The position numbers and the translations under genes were made by a program. This document shows positions 39,101 to 50,485 of a stretch of 64,000 bases of DNA, in pieces. Positions within the stretch are counted from its first letter, which is position 1, and the number at the start of each line of letters is the position of its first letter. This DNA comes from Gorsachius magnificus. Its lineage: Eukaryota; Chordata; Aves; Pelecaniformes; Ardeidae. The stretch covers positions 101,055,311 through 101,119,310 of the forward strand of contig CM067082.1 in NCBI GenBank assembly GCA_034008185.1, given 5' to 3'. The notes under the pieces were generated by a model that saw only the letters and a list, made by a program, of their open reading frames with translations, was not told where the DNA came from and made no database searches.

Positions 39101-40766
39101 CATTACAGAAATTCAAGGCAAATGTAAAAAGGGCCATTTTCTACACTTGATCCTCATGTGTAATGAGCGGCTTAGACATTGTAATCACAGCCCCTGTTAA
39201 ACTGTCCCCATTTACTAGCAGTTGCCACTCTGATCCCAAACACCATCACATTTATCTAGACATATAATGAGAAATAACTGAGGAACATGAGTGAATAGCC
39301 TTGCTTTAAGCATTGACAAAGAGTATTTAATCTGTTATCACTGTAACTCCTTAATGGTAATGACTGTACTGAGAAGTAATACATGCTCAGGGAATGGTTT
39401 TGGTGATTGATAAGTGTGTCTTTATCGCTGCTTATTAAGTTATTTTTCTTACCAATAAAACATCGATTGTTTGGTAAATCTTCAACAGGTGTTGTCTTAT
39501 GTTACTAGCTCTGAAACTCATCTCCAGCTTTGTCAAGAGTCCTTCTTTTTTGCTTTATAGCAACCCACACAACAGTGTTCCAGTTTGTGACTGGTGCTTC
39601 TAGGAATTATGGCTCTACAAAAGTATAATTTCATTTATTTTTTTCTCTGAGTTAAAAGAATGCAATTCTTTCGGTGTCTTATGGAAAGCTATGAGGCCAG
39701 GCTTGGGTTGCATTACAGTGACAATGAGATAAAGGCCTCCTTGTGCTCTCACTGAAGAGCAAAACTGGGCTGAAGTTTTCCACCTGAATGGTGTTGTGAA
39801 GTCTTTTACCACGTTGCCTTCTGTATTGTTCTCACTTCCTTTGTATTGGCATTACTCAAAATGTTTTAATTTTAGCTATGTAGGGATAGCCCAGGGAATG
39901 AATGGAAGAGTACAGAGTTTTTGGGGCTTGTGTGGTGGGTTTTTTCTTTAAAACAATTTGCATTTTGCTCTTTTATTACAGTCAAATATAGTGGTGATAA
40001 CTTGACAGTTCCTATAGGTTTGGTAAAGCTGAGTAATAGAATTTCAGGTGAGGCCTAATTTTTCCACCATGCCATTATAAATGTTTGTAATCTCAGTGAT
40101 GGTCTGTATGGCACCGCTTCCTTTCCTACCAGCAAAGCAGGCTTAGGTGGATTTGTTTGCCAAAGCTGAATATGCCAGGAAATCTCCTGAATCCACCATA
40201 CTCCCATATATCAGAGTGGTGAGAGATGTGTGAGCCCTAGAGGTTCAATTTGCTCTCAAAACCCAGACGTGGTTTGAGAGCTTGAGGGGTCCTGCAGGAA
40301 ACCCCTGGTCCCTCCTACTGAGCTTACAAGGAGACCCAGTGCCCCCCAAAGTATTGTAAATGAGTCCTCAGGGAAATTGCCTTTGGTGATACCTGGCAGC
40401 ATACCACTTTCAATAGCGTTTGATGGCACTGTATCAATGCCCTCTCCTCAGGAACAGAGTTATGTTTGTGGTACAGAAAACTTAGAGCTATTTATGTACA
40501 AAAACCTCATCTTGGGAGATTTTGTATATCAGAAAGTGATGGAAGGTTATTCCAGCTCTTAATTCTGGTACATCTTTGTGCTTGGGAAATGTCGCATGCT
40601 CCCTACACTATTGCCATTAGGGTCATGCAAGATAATATTCTTGTTTCTTATGAATCAGTGTTGATGCTTCACTTACTGTGGTGCTTGTAAAGATAAGTGA
40701 GCAACAAGTCTTTACCCTGTACTTATTCTTGCTTTCCTTCATGGAGCTTTCTTCTTTCCTCTACAG

Positions 40767-40918
40767 TTTGTCAAGGGACAAATAACAAGCTGACCCAGCT
40801 GGGACATGTGGAAGACCATTTCACCAGCCTGCAGAGGATGTACAACAACTGCGAGGTGGTACTGAGCAACCTGGAGATTACATATGTGGAGCACAATCGT
40901 GACCTCTCATTCCTGAAG
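40767..40918 (+). CDS. EGFR: EGFR exon 2 (start of L1 domain)
   Basis: The 152-bp exon is entered in phase 1 and exits in phase 0, the same size and phase as human exon 2. It encodes (V)[18 protein letters not shown], then an [15 protein letters not shown] block and ends DLSFLK. This is the N-terminal half of ligand-binding domain L1 (mature residues about 6-56 in human numbering), including the first cysteines of the L1 cap and the beta-helix motif NCEVVL-NLEITYV. Acceptor CTCTACAG and donor GTTAGT flank it. EGFR is the plasma-membrane receptor tyrosine kinase for EGF and TGF-alpha. The codon for V is completed by the last base of exon 1, upstream of the window. Confidence 0.97.
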
Positions 40919-42693
40919 GTTAGTGTTCTTGGCCAATGTGGCTCTCCCTGCTAAAGGAATCTTACTGTGTTTTTTAAGTGCAAAGGGTCAGCTACCTATA
41001 AAACATATAAAAACATAGCTAGCTGATGCAGATCACAGTCTCAGCATTCCTGTAGGCTGCAGGATATACTCCACCCTACTATACTAAATCAGGTACTTTG
41101 GGAAATAGCTTTTCAAGCACCTGCCAACCTGTGCTGGCTGCCATGCAGAAGGGTTTGTTCTTATTTATAAATATTATTGCATCCTTACCCATTGCCTTAC
41201 TGCTCAGAGGGCAAAAGGCTTTGTGGTGCTGTTGGGCAAAGCAAATCACAGAGTGGCAACTCACTGATGGCAGATTTTGAAGTGTGGAGGCCCTTACCCT
41301 GCCCTCCAAGCTGTGACACCCTCCCCTGCCGTGGTGGTGAGTGCCTCTCCAGCCTGCAGTGCCTGCACCCCAAGCAGGCAGGCAGGTCCTGTGCAATGAC
41401 TTTCCACGTGGATGCTTTGAGCGATCTTCAAGGTAATGCTCTGTAGTTGACAGGCAGGCTACTCCCATCTCAACATTTGTTTTGTGCACAAGGGCATGAG
41501 CGACCATGGCAAGCTGAGAGGGTAACAGACAGGATGGATGTTAAAACGCAGCCGCAGCGTGGGAAGGAGCACTGTCTGCCATGGGAACCTCCAAGTTCTC
41601 CACCAGCAGAGACCAGGCAAGGGGTACAGCTCTGCTGCCCCACTGCCAGGCTCCTGCCTGTATCAATAGTGTTGCACCTTAGGTTATTTTTTTTTTTAAA
41701 GAAGATGTTTTAAAATGCGTTGCTTTTCACATGCCTCGTTATCAGATTAGGAGGCTTTCAAAGAAAGAGGCAGGAGAGGAAGAAGTTTTTTTGACATGAT
41801 AACTGTATGTCTGGTATCAAGAGCTTTTGTATGGTAGCTTTGAATAAACAGGTCAGTCCTCTGGGTTGAGAGGAGTAATCTCTTTGTGCGATCTTATCTT
41901 CTCAGGGAACAAAGAAAGGAAAAAACCCAATTTTATTATAGTAATAAGCAAGAACATCAGAAAAGAGATGGTTCAGGCATGTGGGTTACAAGTATGGTGA
42001 TATTGCCATTTTTCTTTCCCAAGCACAACTTAACCATGGAGTTCAGTGTTCCCAGGAATATAACAGGTCTCTTGAAAACTCACTGGTAGTCTTCATAGAA
42101 TAGGAAAATATACTAAGTGGTAGCCCAAGGGGTTTTAATTTATGGTGATTTTTGTAGGAAATGGTAGAAATGTACACATTTCACAGTACAAGGCAGGAAT
42201 TTGCCTACATCCAAGGACAGAGCCTCTCTTGCCTTGTTGTCCTGTAACTATTTATTACGTAAGACGGAGGAAGTTACTTGATCTTCCCCTCTGCTGAGCA
42301 CTGGAGGATCTGCAAGGGAAGGGGCACAGAAGAGAGAGTGTAAAAGCCTCAGTCAGGTGGCGTCTCTGTGCTGCCAGTGATTGGAGGCCAGGCAAATATT
42401 CAGGGGAAGCATCACGCTTGGTTGCCATATCATACATGCTTGGCCTGTTCATCCCCTTGCCCTTGCTTGGGGACAGAACAGGGACAAGCTGGATGTTTGG
42501 AATGACCCCCTGGTAGTGGCTCTAAGGGTCAGTTTATACCTGCTTAGACAGCAAAGTTTTCCACATAGTCTCTTCTTGTTCTCAGATTTATTTTTTCTTT
42601 AGATGAGATTAAGTGGTTTATCGTTCTTTAAAATGGAGGCGGAAAGAAGAGAGCTATGGATTAAACACCTTGTTTCTTCTGTTGTTCTCTCAG
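40919..42693 (+). other. EGFR: EGFR intron 2
   Basis: This 1775-bp GT-AG intron holds no recognisable repeat or gene. A moderately GC-rich patch near 41280-41420 contains several open frames in both directions, none with a known domain. Reading through the exon 2 donor would add ten residues and stop at 40952-40954. Confidence 0.9.
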
Positions 42694-42880
42694 ACGATAC
42701 AGGAGGTTGCAGGCTACGTGCTCATCGCGCTTAACATGGTGGATGTCATCCCCTTAGAAAACCTCCAGATCATCCGAGGCAATGTGCTGTATGACAACTC
42801 TTATGCCCTGGCAGTTTTATCAAATTACCACATGAATAAAACCCAAGGACTCCGAGAGCTGCCAATGAAACGGCTGTCAG
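42694..42880 (+). CDS. EGFR: EGFR exon 3 (L1 domain)
   Basis: The 187-bp exon runs from phase 0 to phase 1. It encodes [20 protein letters not shown], then [27 protein letters not shown] and [10 protein letters not shown]. These are the repeated beta-helix turns of L1, with the LENLQIIRG motif shared by all ERBB and insulin receptors. There is one N-glycosylation sequon (NKT). The exon is 3 bp longer than the 184 bp of human exon 3; the extra codon is most simply the Q in NKTQG. The acceptor is TTCTCTCAG and the donor GTGAGA. Confidence 0.97.
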
Positions 42881-43571
42881 GTGAGATGAGGGCAAGAGGT
42901 GGAGGCACCTGTAAAGCAAACTTTGACTGTTATGTTATTGGTATCAGAATCCGATTGAAAATCTCCTCTCAAAGTCATATGCCATCAAATCCTGCTTTAA
43001 AAACAAGGATCTGAATGTAGTTTCCCAGTTTCCTTATTGCTTTCTTGCTAGCCAGCCTTTTTCAAAAGATGAAGAAAGTTCCTAACTTCCTATTGCAGAA
43101 AGATCCAGAAAATCCAGAGCATCAGCAGGGTGGTGAGATTTATTTGTGTCCCCCAAAATGGCAAAGAAGTATCCATTTGTTATTTTGCATTATTTGATTC
43201 CAGCACATGCTCGTCAGTATTTTCTGTTAAATTCCAGTGGGAGCTGGTGGTATGTGAGTTAGGGTCTTACATGGTCTCTGGGTGATGGTCTCTGGCTGTG
43301 CACACTATCAGTGACATCTCTACTGAGTGCAGTAGCCTCTGGAGGTGGCAGCAGGCAGAAAGCCGCATGTAGTGGCATCTCAGTGGCATCCAATAGCAGC
43401 CAACCCTCCAGAACCTGTCAGTGTGAGCCTGGTGCCATGCAGATTGTCCTTTTCTGTCAGCATAGTGTGACTGAGGTGAAGAAACACGTGTTTTATTTCC
43501 CTTTCTTTAGATCAGAGACAGAAAACTTAGGCAGTTTGCTTCATTTAACAATTTTTTTCCTTCCTTGGCAG
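42881..43571 (+). other. EGFR: EGFR intron 3
   Basis: This 691-bp GT-AG intron has no repeat or gene recognised. The exon 3 frame stays open past the donor for about 44 codons to a stop at 43012-43014, which appears to be chance. Confidence 0.9.
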
Positions 43572-43706
43572 AAATTCTCAACGGAGGTGTTAAAATCAGC
43601 AACAACCCCAAACTGTGCAACATGGACACTGTTCTCTGGAATGACATCATTGACACGAGCAAGAAGCCTCTCACAGTGCTTGAATTTGCAAGCAACCTAT
43701 CTTCTT
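43572..43706 (+). CDS. EGFR: EGFR exon 4 (end of L1 domain)
   Basis: The 135-bp exon is the same length as human exon 4 and runs phase 1 to phase 1. It encodes EILNGGVKISNNPKLCNMDT, VLWNDIIDTS and ends in FASNLSS, with the next cysteine codon split across intron 4. It completes L1: the ISNNPKLCN turn and the W of VLWNDI are conserved ERBB features. NLS is a glycosylation sequon. The acceptor is CCTTGGCAG and the donor GTGAGT. Confidence 0.97.
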
Positions 43707-45776
43707 GTGAGTATTAACTTACCAAAAATGCTATGCACTCCCCCATTTCAGAGAGGAGAATGGATGTCCCATCTCTTGTGCAGTGGGTTTCAGGTCCACC
43801 AGTTCTTGCATGCAGGGCCACCAAGCCCTGTTCCAAGGGAAGCCCACTCATTTCTTCACCACTGGACTAAGATGTAATTTTTCATGGTGGTTAGATCCTT
43901 AACTCAGAGCTCATCAAAGTTCTTGGGAAAGCTTCTCTTGGTTTCAGACAGTGCCCTACATATGTGTTTCTTCAAAGACAGCTCAGAATAATGTGCACTC
44001 ATTTGTTTTCCAGCAATCTTCTGCTTATAATATAAGGCTCTGGTCTAGAAGACCCATAGGCATACCTTCATGGAGTTACTGTGGGACTTGAAGCCTTTTT
44101 AGCACTAAGGCCCAAGCTGAGTGCTGTAAAATTCTATTGTTTTGGGCTGTACAGATTATCCTTGCAAAATTAATGATAAACAGGCAGATAAAGCTGATGC
44201 TTTAAATGGGCGTACATTAAAAAGTTGTGTAGCATATGCTTTGAGTGGGTTCAAGCTAATCCTTCAGCTTTATGTGTCCCTTGTAAAATCCCTAGTCATT
44301 TCACGGAAAGGAGAGTTTATTTTAATTTCTGAGCATTTAATTTCTGGCACTGTAAATTGGCAGAAAACCACATTTTATCTTCTTCCAGTTGTGTGATTGC
44401 CTGAGAGCTAATAGCCAGCTTCACTGTTGATGTATTTTTCTGTGGAGCCCTAGCATAATCAAGAGGCTGTGAATGATACAAGTCAGCAGAGCTTCTAAAC
44501 ACCATAGAAAAGTTAACCTTTAACTTTTCAACTTTAAAAAAAAAAACGTTCTTTGGTCCCACACCAAATCAATCAACTCTTGGACAAATATTGGCATTTG
44601 TTCAGCTATTTGATGGGCAGTGGGGGGAGGGACAATCACGTGTTGTTACCAGGAAGAATCACTCTAGCAGGAAATGCCTCTTAAATGTAGTGAATTCCAG
44701 ATTAATCTGCTTAGACAGCCATTTATGGTTTTAATAATGATCCCGTAATCTAAAATCAGTTGTTTCCCTGGGAGTTTGCTTGTCATTAAGAGAAAGAAAA
44801 AGAAAGAAAAGAATAAGGAGGGAGGGATGGGAAAGACCCTAGCACTGAACCTTCAAGGTCAGGCAGAGTGTCCATGATCCTGCCGCCTCTCCATCGATTG
44901 TCCATCTGCTGCGTAGTCCTATGCCGAGGAATATTTTTGGCAGAGGATGGGAGGCGGGCATGAAGCAGACAAGTTGAATTACTTTGTGGTCAGAGTAGCT
45001 GGCAGTTGCCTGTGAATCCAGTTGGGTTTGTTTTCTTTTTAGAACCACGTTGTTCAGAAACATTGATTTGCATGTGGCCTGTAGTGAGCAGCTGGCACAT
45101 GCCTGGCCGCAAACCAGTGGTGACTTGCCATTGCATGCAAACTCCAGCAGGAGGGCCAGCTGGGCAGTAGCTGAGATTCCTGTTCCTGGGAAAAATATGC
45201 CTCTTTCGTAAGCTAGATTAGCTGGGTATTTCACTTGCATGCTTAAAGGTGTGGAGAACTGCACGTAGGAAACCAGAGATGGACAAAGGGTAAGGGCCTT
45301 ATCGCCCTCTACAGCTACCTGAAAGGAGGTTGTAGTGAGGTTGGTGTTGGTCTCTTCTCCCAGGTAACGGGCAATACCTCAAGTTGTACCAGGGGAGGTT
45401 TAAGTTGGACATTAGGAAAAATTTTTTCACCGAAAGGGTTGTCAAACATTGGATTAGGCTACCCAGAGAGGTGGTGGAGTCCCATCTCTGGAGGTATTTA
45501 AAAGATGGATAGATGTGGTGCTTAGGGACGTGGTTTAGTGGTGGGATGGCAGTGTTAGGTTAGCAGTTGGACTTGATGATCTTAAAGGTCTTTTCCAACC
45601 TAAACGATTCTGATTCTATGATTTAAGGTCCAACTCTCCACATTTTTGAGCGCTAGTATATAGGTGCTTCCTCCCCTGATTTATTGAGAAGGAAAGCTCA
45701 GGTCTTTGTTTTCTGTGATTCATGTGATGTTGTTGTCCATGTTTACAGAATATAATACTTTGCTTTCATGTTTTAG
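43707..45776 (+). other. EGFR: EGFR intron 4
   Basis: This 2070-bp GT-AG intron contains a purine-rich tract of GAAA/GGGA units near 44790-44832 and a sense CR1 fragment at about 45285-45624. The acceptor TTTTAGGTCC lies 152 bases beyond the CR1. The remainder is unique sequence without recognised features. Confidence 0.9.
45285..45624 (+). mobile_element. CR1 LINE 3' fragment, sense, in intron 4
   Basis: The blocks CTACAGCTACCTGAAAGGAG, GTTGGTCTCTTCTCCCAGGT, GAAAGGGTTGTCAAACATTG, TACCCAGAGAGGTGGTGGAG and TGATCTTAAAGGTCTTTTCC are read in order. The element ends CCTAAACGATTCTGATTCTATGATTTA. This is a different CR1 subfamily from the copy at 12035, judged by its GGTGCTTAGGGACRTGGTTTAGTGG section and ATTTA end. 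It is 5'-truncated, non-autonomous and in the same orientation as EGFR. Confidence 0.96.
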
Positions 45777-45845
45777 GTCCCAAATGCCATCCAAACTGCA
45801 CTGAAGACCACTGCTGGGGCCCTGGTGAACAGAACTGCCAGACAT
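45777..45845 (+). CDS. EGFR: EGFR exon 5 (start of cysteine-rich domain 1)
   Basis: This 69-bp exon is identical in size to human exon 5. It encodes (C)PKCHPNCTEDHCWGPGEQNC and QT, and starts the furin-like cysteine-rich domain CR1/domain II with five cysteines, counting the split codon. NCT is a glycosylation sequon; CWGPGEQNCQ is the ERBB CWG-GE-NCQ motif. The acceptor is CATGTTTTAG, reading on as GTCCC, and the donor GTAAGC. Confidence 0.96.
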
Positions 45846-48804
45846 GTAAGCCTGCAGATCAATTAAGAAATATCTTGTGTGCTCTGACATGCTAAATTCC
45901 TATCGACCGAAAAACTAACCTGTCAAGCGCAAATTAGTGACACATGCTTCACACTTGTCCTTCTCTGCATCCCGCTATGCTGGGGCTCCTTGAAACACAC
46001 CACGGAGGGTTGTGGCCTGCTTCCCGCTCTACAGAAGCCCAGTTGTGGGGAGGACAGCCGTGCCCACTCCCCCCGAGTAGCTCCATTTCTGGAGGGGAAA
46101 CCTCAGTGTGGTTTGACTTGGGTCTGGGTTTCCCTGCAGATGTGCTGTTCCTCCAGAGGGAAGAGGCTGCAGCTCTCTCCCCTCTTGAAAGCTTTTGTCT
46201 GTTGCCCACAACTTTCTTCCATCTGCATTTGAGAACATTTATTCTTTAAGCTATTTTACCATATAAGAGAGAACGCAGTAGCTGCATGGTGAATTGTTTG
46301 CCTTCCTGCTGTTTCCCACAGAGTGATTCTGCAGGCTAGTTAACAATACTTTGGATTAAATTCTACTATTAGAAGCAACAACATAAACCAATTTTTGTTG
46401 GCTTTAATTCCTCTTTTTGGAATCCCCCTAGGTTTCTTTTGTAAATGTAAAATGTGTCACTTTCATGTGGGTAATCACACTACATACTGTACTCGGAGGA
46501 CCTTTGGGAGGCTCTCAGAAAGTGCATAGCCATTTTTAAATTTGTAAATAGAGATATTTGGCATTGTGAGGTTGTTCAGTTTGGTTGCCTATGCTTTACT
46601 GTAAAATTTTGCAGGTAGGATGCTTGCCTGATATTAAGAGAGCAACAGAAACACCTATTTAGAAGTGCTCAAGATTTTGCAAGGCTTTATTTCTCCTAAA
46701 GTAAAGGCTGAAGAGGAAGCCCATCTCAGTTTGCTTTGATACTTCATTATTTCCTTTTTCTGTAAGAAGTAGGGAAATGCACTGTTCCCAGTTCTTCTTT
46801 CCTGCCAGTTTTATGTAAAGTTCAGTGGAAAGAATGCTGATCTAGACATAATGCAAATGAAAGGAACATCTTATCTTCGGTTTTCCATTGCAAATAATCA
46901 CCTAAACCTAAGTTTCTTGCTTGCAAGTATCAGGCCAAATCTGTATGGCTTCTAGAGCTTAAGGGAAAAAGGAACATACAGCTTCTCTCTCTTCATTTAG
47001 TATAATCTTTAGGGTTTTTTTCAGTCGGTTCTGAGTTTGGCTCATGCCTTGAGCTGCTCCTTAGGTGGACAGTGGCTGTGCACACAAAGCCTGTCCCAGG
47101 TGGGTCCCGGCAGCTGAGACCGTACGGCTGTCCCGGGGGCTTGCAACACCTCAGGTCTCAGCCCTGCAAGCTTCCAGCATTTACTCTTGCTGGCTTCAGG
47201 AGGATGACTAGGAGCGCATAAAATGAAACCATTTGCAGGCTCTGGCTCTCCTCTCAAGGCATTTGCGAATCTGGCCAACTGAAAATGTATCCCACATTTC
47301 CATATGTGGGAAAGTTTGGGGTGATACATATCTTTCTCCTTCAACAAATGTGAGATATTCTGTATGAAATATAAACGCTTGTCATGATACATGTTTCCAA
47401 CAGGAAGCTCTAGTCAATAGCTATCAAAGTGACGAGCTGGTTTACTCCCCTGCTAATGCTTATAAAAAAAAAAAATCAAAATGCTGTTCGTGTAGAACAA
47501 TGTGCCTTTTATTCCCCTGTTTCTAGTTGAATGGAGGAGTTGCTATCAGAGAAGCTAATGCATATTGTGGAAATAACCTGTTTCCTTGAATATATAGTAT
47601 CTTCCTTACAGGCCTACAAGAAAAATGAAATAATACAGTTTGGATACAAAAATGTGTAATGGAAAAAGACAGGAAATGTGATTTTTAAAAAATCACTGTT
47701 ATATACCCTGTAGCAGGCTACATTTTCCAATAATTTTCTGTTAATTAACAACCATCTGTTTCAGACTTACAGGAATTCCTGATAATATTGTAACTCATTT
47801 GTGCCAACTGCAAAATTGATAATGGTTACTGTAGTGCACAGCCGAAATGAGCAGAGTGCTGTAATGCAGCGGATTAGCCAGCAGGTTTCTCTGACGTCTA
47901 ATGCCAGGGTCTGTGGATCGGTAATTTTTTTATAGGGGACAAACAATCCCATTTTGGGTCTCTGGTACAAACATATGCTAGCCATTAATTTCTGGGGTTT
48001 TTTTAATTGTTCTGATTATTGTTTTCTCTGCTTTGATATTCAAATGGAGATGATTTCCCGATTCTCAACAAAATGTTGCAGGCAGTTTTTGCTTCCCTGC
48101 AAAAAGCTGAATCAGGGCCAGTTCTTCCTCCGCATTGCTGCACTGGTGCAAACCCTGTGGGAGTTGAGTAATGAAGATAAAATTTGGCCAAGGAATTGAA
48201 GCTTAAAGAAAAATACTAAAATATGTATATGAAATCAGTTTGCTGAGTGGGTCTCTTCTCTCTCTGCAAATTTCAGAAATACTTTTAGGGCATTGAAGGG
48301 ATCTTAACACCACACCAACAATGTATGGTTTCCCATTATAGTACAGAGTCCTGGCAGTTCTCCTGTCGTGTTGTTTTTCCCAAAGCTAGCACCAATAATA
48401 GCAGATTCTCTCAACAAAATGGAGCCAGATCCTGCTCTATTGCCCAGCTGTAAGATGCAATGACTCCACTGAGGTTTTTTTGGTTTAGGCATTGATGCCA
48501 CAGGGACCTGGATGCTCTTTCTAAGCAGGACATGGTTTGCTGGCTGGGACTTGAGTGCTTAGCACCTCACAAGAGCCAAGATAATTACAGGCTGAACACC
48601 ACCCCCCTCTCGCCACCACCCACACCAGCTCTCACTCCTCCCAAGCTTTGGCCTTATATGAGGACAGAATATGCATCCCATGGGGAAAATCTAGCACAGA
48701 TTCTACACCAGACCTTTTCTCCCTATTTCTTGATCTCATTGTGGCAAGTACAGCTTAAAAGTTCTTCACTCCTGATGTTTTTCCTTTTTTCTTGTGTATT
48801 CCAG
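45846..48804 (+). other. EGFR: EGFR intron 5
   Basis: This 2959-bp GT-AG intron is the longest in the window between identified exons. No interspersed repeat is recognised. The frames around 45944-46249, open on both strands, are GC-driven shadows without a known domain. An A12 run starts at 47465. Confidence 0.88.
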
Positions 48805-48923
48805 TAACGAAAGTCATCTGTGCCCAGCAGTGCTCTGGTCGGTGCCGGGGAAAGGTGCCCAGCGACTGCTGCCACAACCAGTGTGCTGCGGGGTGCACAG
48901 GGCCTCGGGAGAGCGACTGCCTG
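48805..48923 (+). CDS. EGFR: EGFR exon 6 (cysteine-rich domain 1)
   Basis: The 119-bp exon matches human exon 6 in length and exits in phase 0. It encodes [20 protein letters not shown], then [20 protein letters not shown]. There are eight cysteines; the [19 protein letters not shown] block is one of the most conserved stretches of the ERBB family and builds the domain II disulphide modules before the dimerisation arm. The acceptor is GTATTCCAG and the donor GTAACG, a slightly weaker donor than the others. Confidence 0.97.
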
Positions 48924-50343
48924 GTAACGATGCCACACCACCACTGTCATGGCTTAAATCCCTGGGCACAGTGAGGCAGGCTTTCAGCTGTGTGTCCTCT
49001 AGCCTTCTTTCATCTGAGAAGGCCTCTGAGAGATGCTGACCTGGAGGGTGTCCTGGGGCTTCCCTGCGTGGGTGTTCAGTGGGAGGGAAGAGGACATGAA
49101 CTTCACAGCACCCTTAGCTGGTCTTTACTGACTCTGCAGGTGGACCTTCCTAACATGTACCAAACCAGCATTACTGCCTTCGAGAGCCCAGTGAGCTCAA
49201 AGTTGTTGCAGAACAGCTAAGTCTTTGCTGTAGGGTGACTTCCCCACATAGGCAGGTCCCCAGGTCCTCAGCTGCCACCATGGTGCAGTGCCATGCCAGT
49301 GCAGCTTTTCCATGTGCTCCTTAACACTGGTCAGTATTAATCTTAGTTTACCAAAGCAAAAACTTGTAAGGGGAATCAAACATGATGGATCTTCCCTCTT
49401 TTTGCATTTCATTGAACTTCAGATACAAAATCAAGGTTTGCCTTTCTGGTTTTCTCTTGCTCCAAAAGCACTGTTTGGGGGACCCTAGGGCAATGGAGGG
49501 AGAATGAGCAAATGGAGCTTTTTTAGGAAGAAAAGTCCCATTGTTTTTCTACAAGAGTTTCAGGGGGTTGGTGTATGCTGTGTTTTTAACTCTTCCCCAT
49601 ATTTGCACTACACTTCGTTCTGAATTAATTGATGCTTGAGTAATTGCCACAGAAACCGTCTGGTCTGGGTTTTGTTGTTGTTATCTGTATTCCTGGTCCT
49701 TTTATAAATTGCGTGGCTATGATGCCTTTACTGGCTCACAAAGGTAGTTACTCTCTCTCATCTAGAAAGCCAGGGAGGAAAAGAGGGGGAAAGAGAGTGA
49801 TGATTAATTTAATGCAGAATTAGGTTGGAAGAACCAACTCGTCCTTCATAAATACTTGCTAAATTGTTCATTACCTACAGCCAAATATAATGGCTTCAGT
49901 TTAATATTTAGCCAGAAAAGTCAGTAATCGGCAGGAAAGGACTTGATTTGGTTTAGGTTATTAAAAAGCAGCCAAGAAAAGTACCGTTTGTCTTGATCTG
50001 GTTACTGCTTGTAGGGAAAATTCTTCTGTCTAAGGCATGCAGATTTGCTCCTGTTCCCACGTGAATCCCAGCAGCTCTCCACCAGAGTGCCAAGGTTTCT
50101 TGTTCAGAACAAGAATACCTCATGTTCTCTCTTTTTTTTTCAAATATTAAACTCAATTGCCCAACCTGAAGCAACTTTTCACCTTCAAAGCACAAGGGAC
50201 CATCCCTGGAGGTGCTTGGGGTTTCCATTAGAGCTAAGCAGGGAACAGATGAGCCCATCAGAGTGTTACTAAAGAGCTAATGTAAAACCACTGACGCTTT
50301 TTAAGGAAAAGGTAGTTTAATGGGTGCTGTTGTTCAATGACAG
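48924..50343 (+). other. EGFR: EGFR intron 6
   Basis: This 1420-bp GT-AG intron has no repeat or gene recognised. An A/G-rich patch lies near 49770-49800. The exon 6 frame stays open for 16 codons past the donor, to TGA at 48972-48974. Confidence 0.9.
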
Positions 50344-50485
50344 GCATGCCGCAAGTTTCGGGATGATGCTACGTGCAAGGACACGTGTCCCCCATTGGTC
50401 CTGTATAACCCCACCACCTATCAGATGGATGTCAACCCTGATGGAAAATACAGCTTTGGAGCCACTTGTGTGAGGGAATGTCCAC
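50344..50485 (+). CDS. EGFR: EGFR exon 7 (dimerisation arm)
   Basis: The 142-bp exon is the same as human exon 7 in length, phase 0 to 1. It encodes [40 protein letters not shown] and TCVRECP. The [12 protein letters not shown] segment is the domain II beta-hairpin that makes the receptor-receptor contact in active dimers and packs against domain IV in the tethered form; the tyrosines equivalent to human mature Y246 and Y251 are present. Five cysteines are seen. The acceptor is AATGACAG and the donor GTAAGT. Confidence 0.97.

Larger units (their letters stand above)
22001..40766 (+). other. EGFR: EGFR intron 1, last part, up to exon 2 acceptor
   Basis: No exon or RNA gene is recognised over about 18.8 kb. 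Local structure includes a probable decayed LINE near 22450-22870, a 24-bp tandem duplication at 22263-22310, G15 at 22881-22895, and a short CA run plus C9 near 24165-24186. There is an 18-bp AT palindrome beside G14 at 25648-25696, and T14 at 27177-27190. The tandem GCTTCAAGGT decamer is at 27254-27273, a modestly CpG-rich stretch at 28680-28925, and a direct repeat at 33119-33152. The region ends in the exon 2 acceptor TTTCCTCTACAG at 40766. The largest frames here (for example 36650-37147 on the minus strand) show no recognisable domain. Confidence 0.7.

Noticed and set aside
43311..43877. 188-codon plus-strand frame
   Set aside because: It reads exon 4 in the wrong phase and runs through both splice sites; exon 4 in its own frame matches EGFR.
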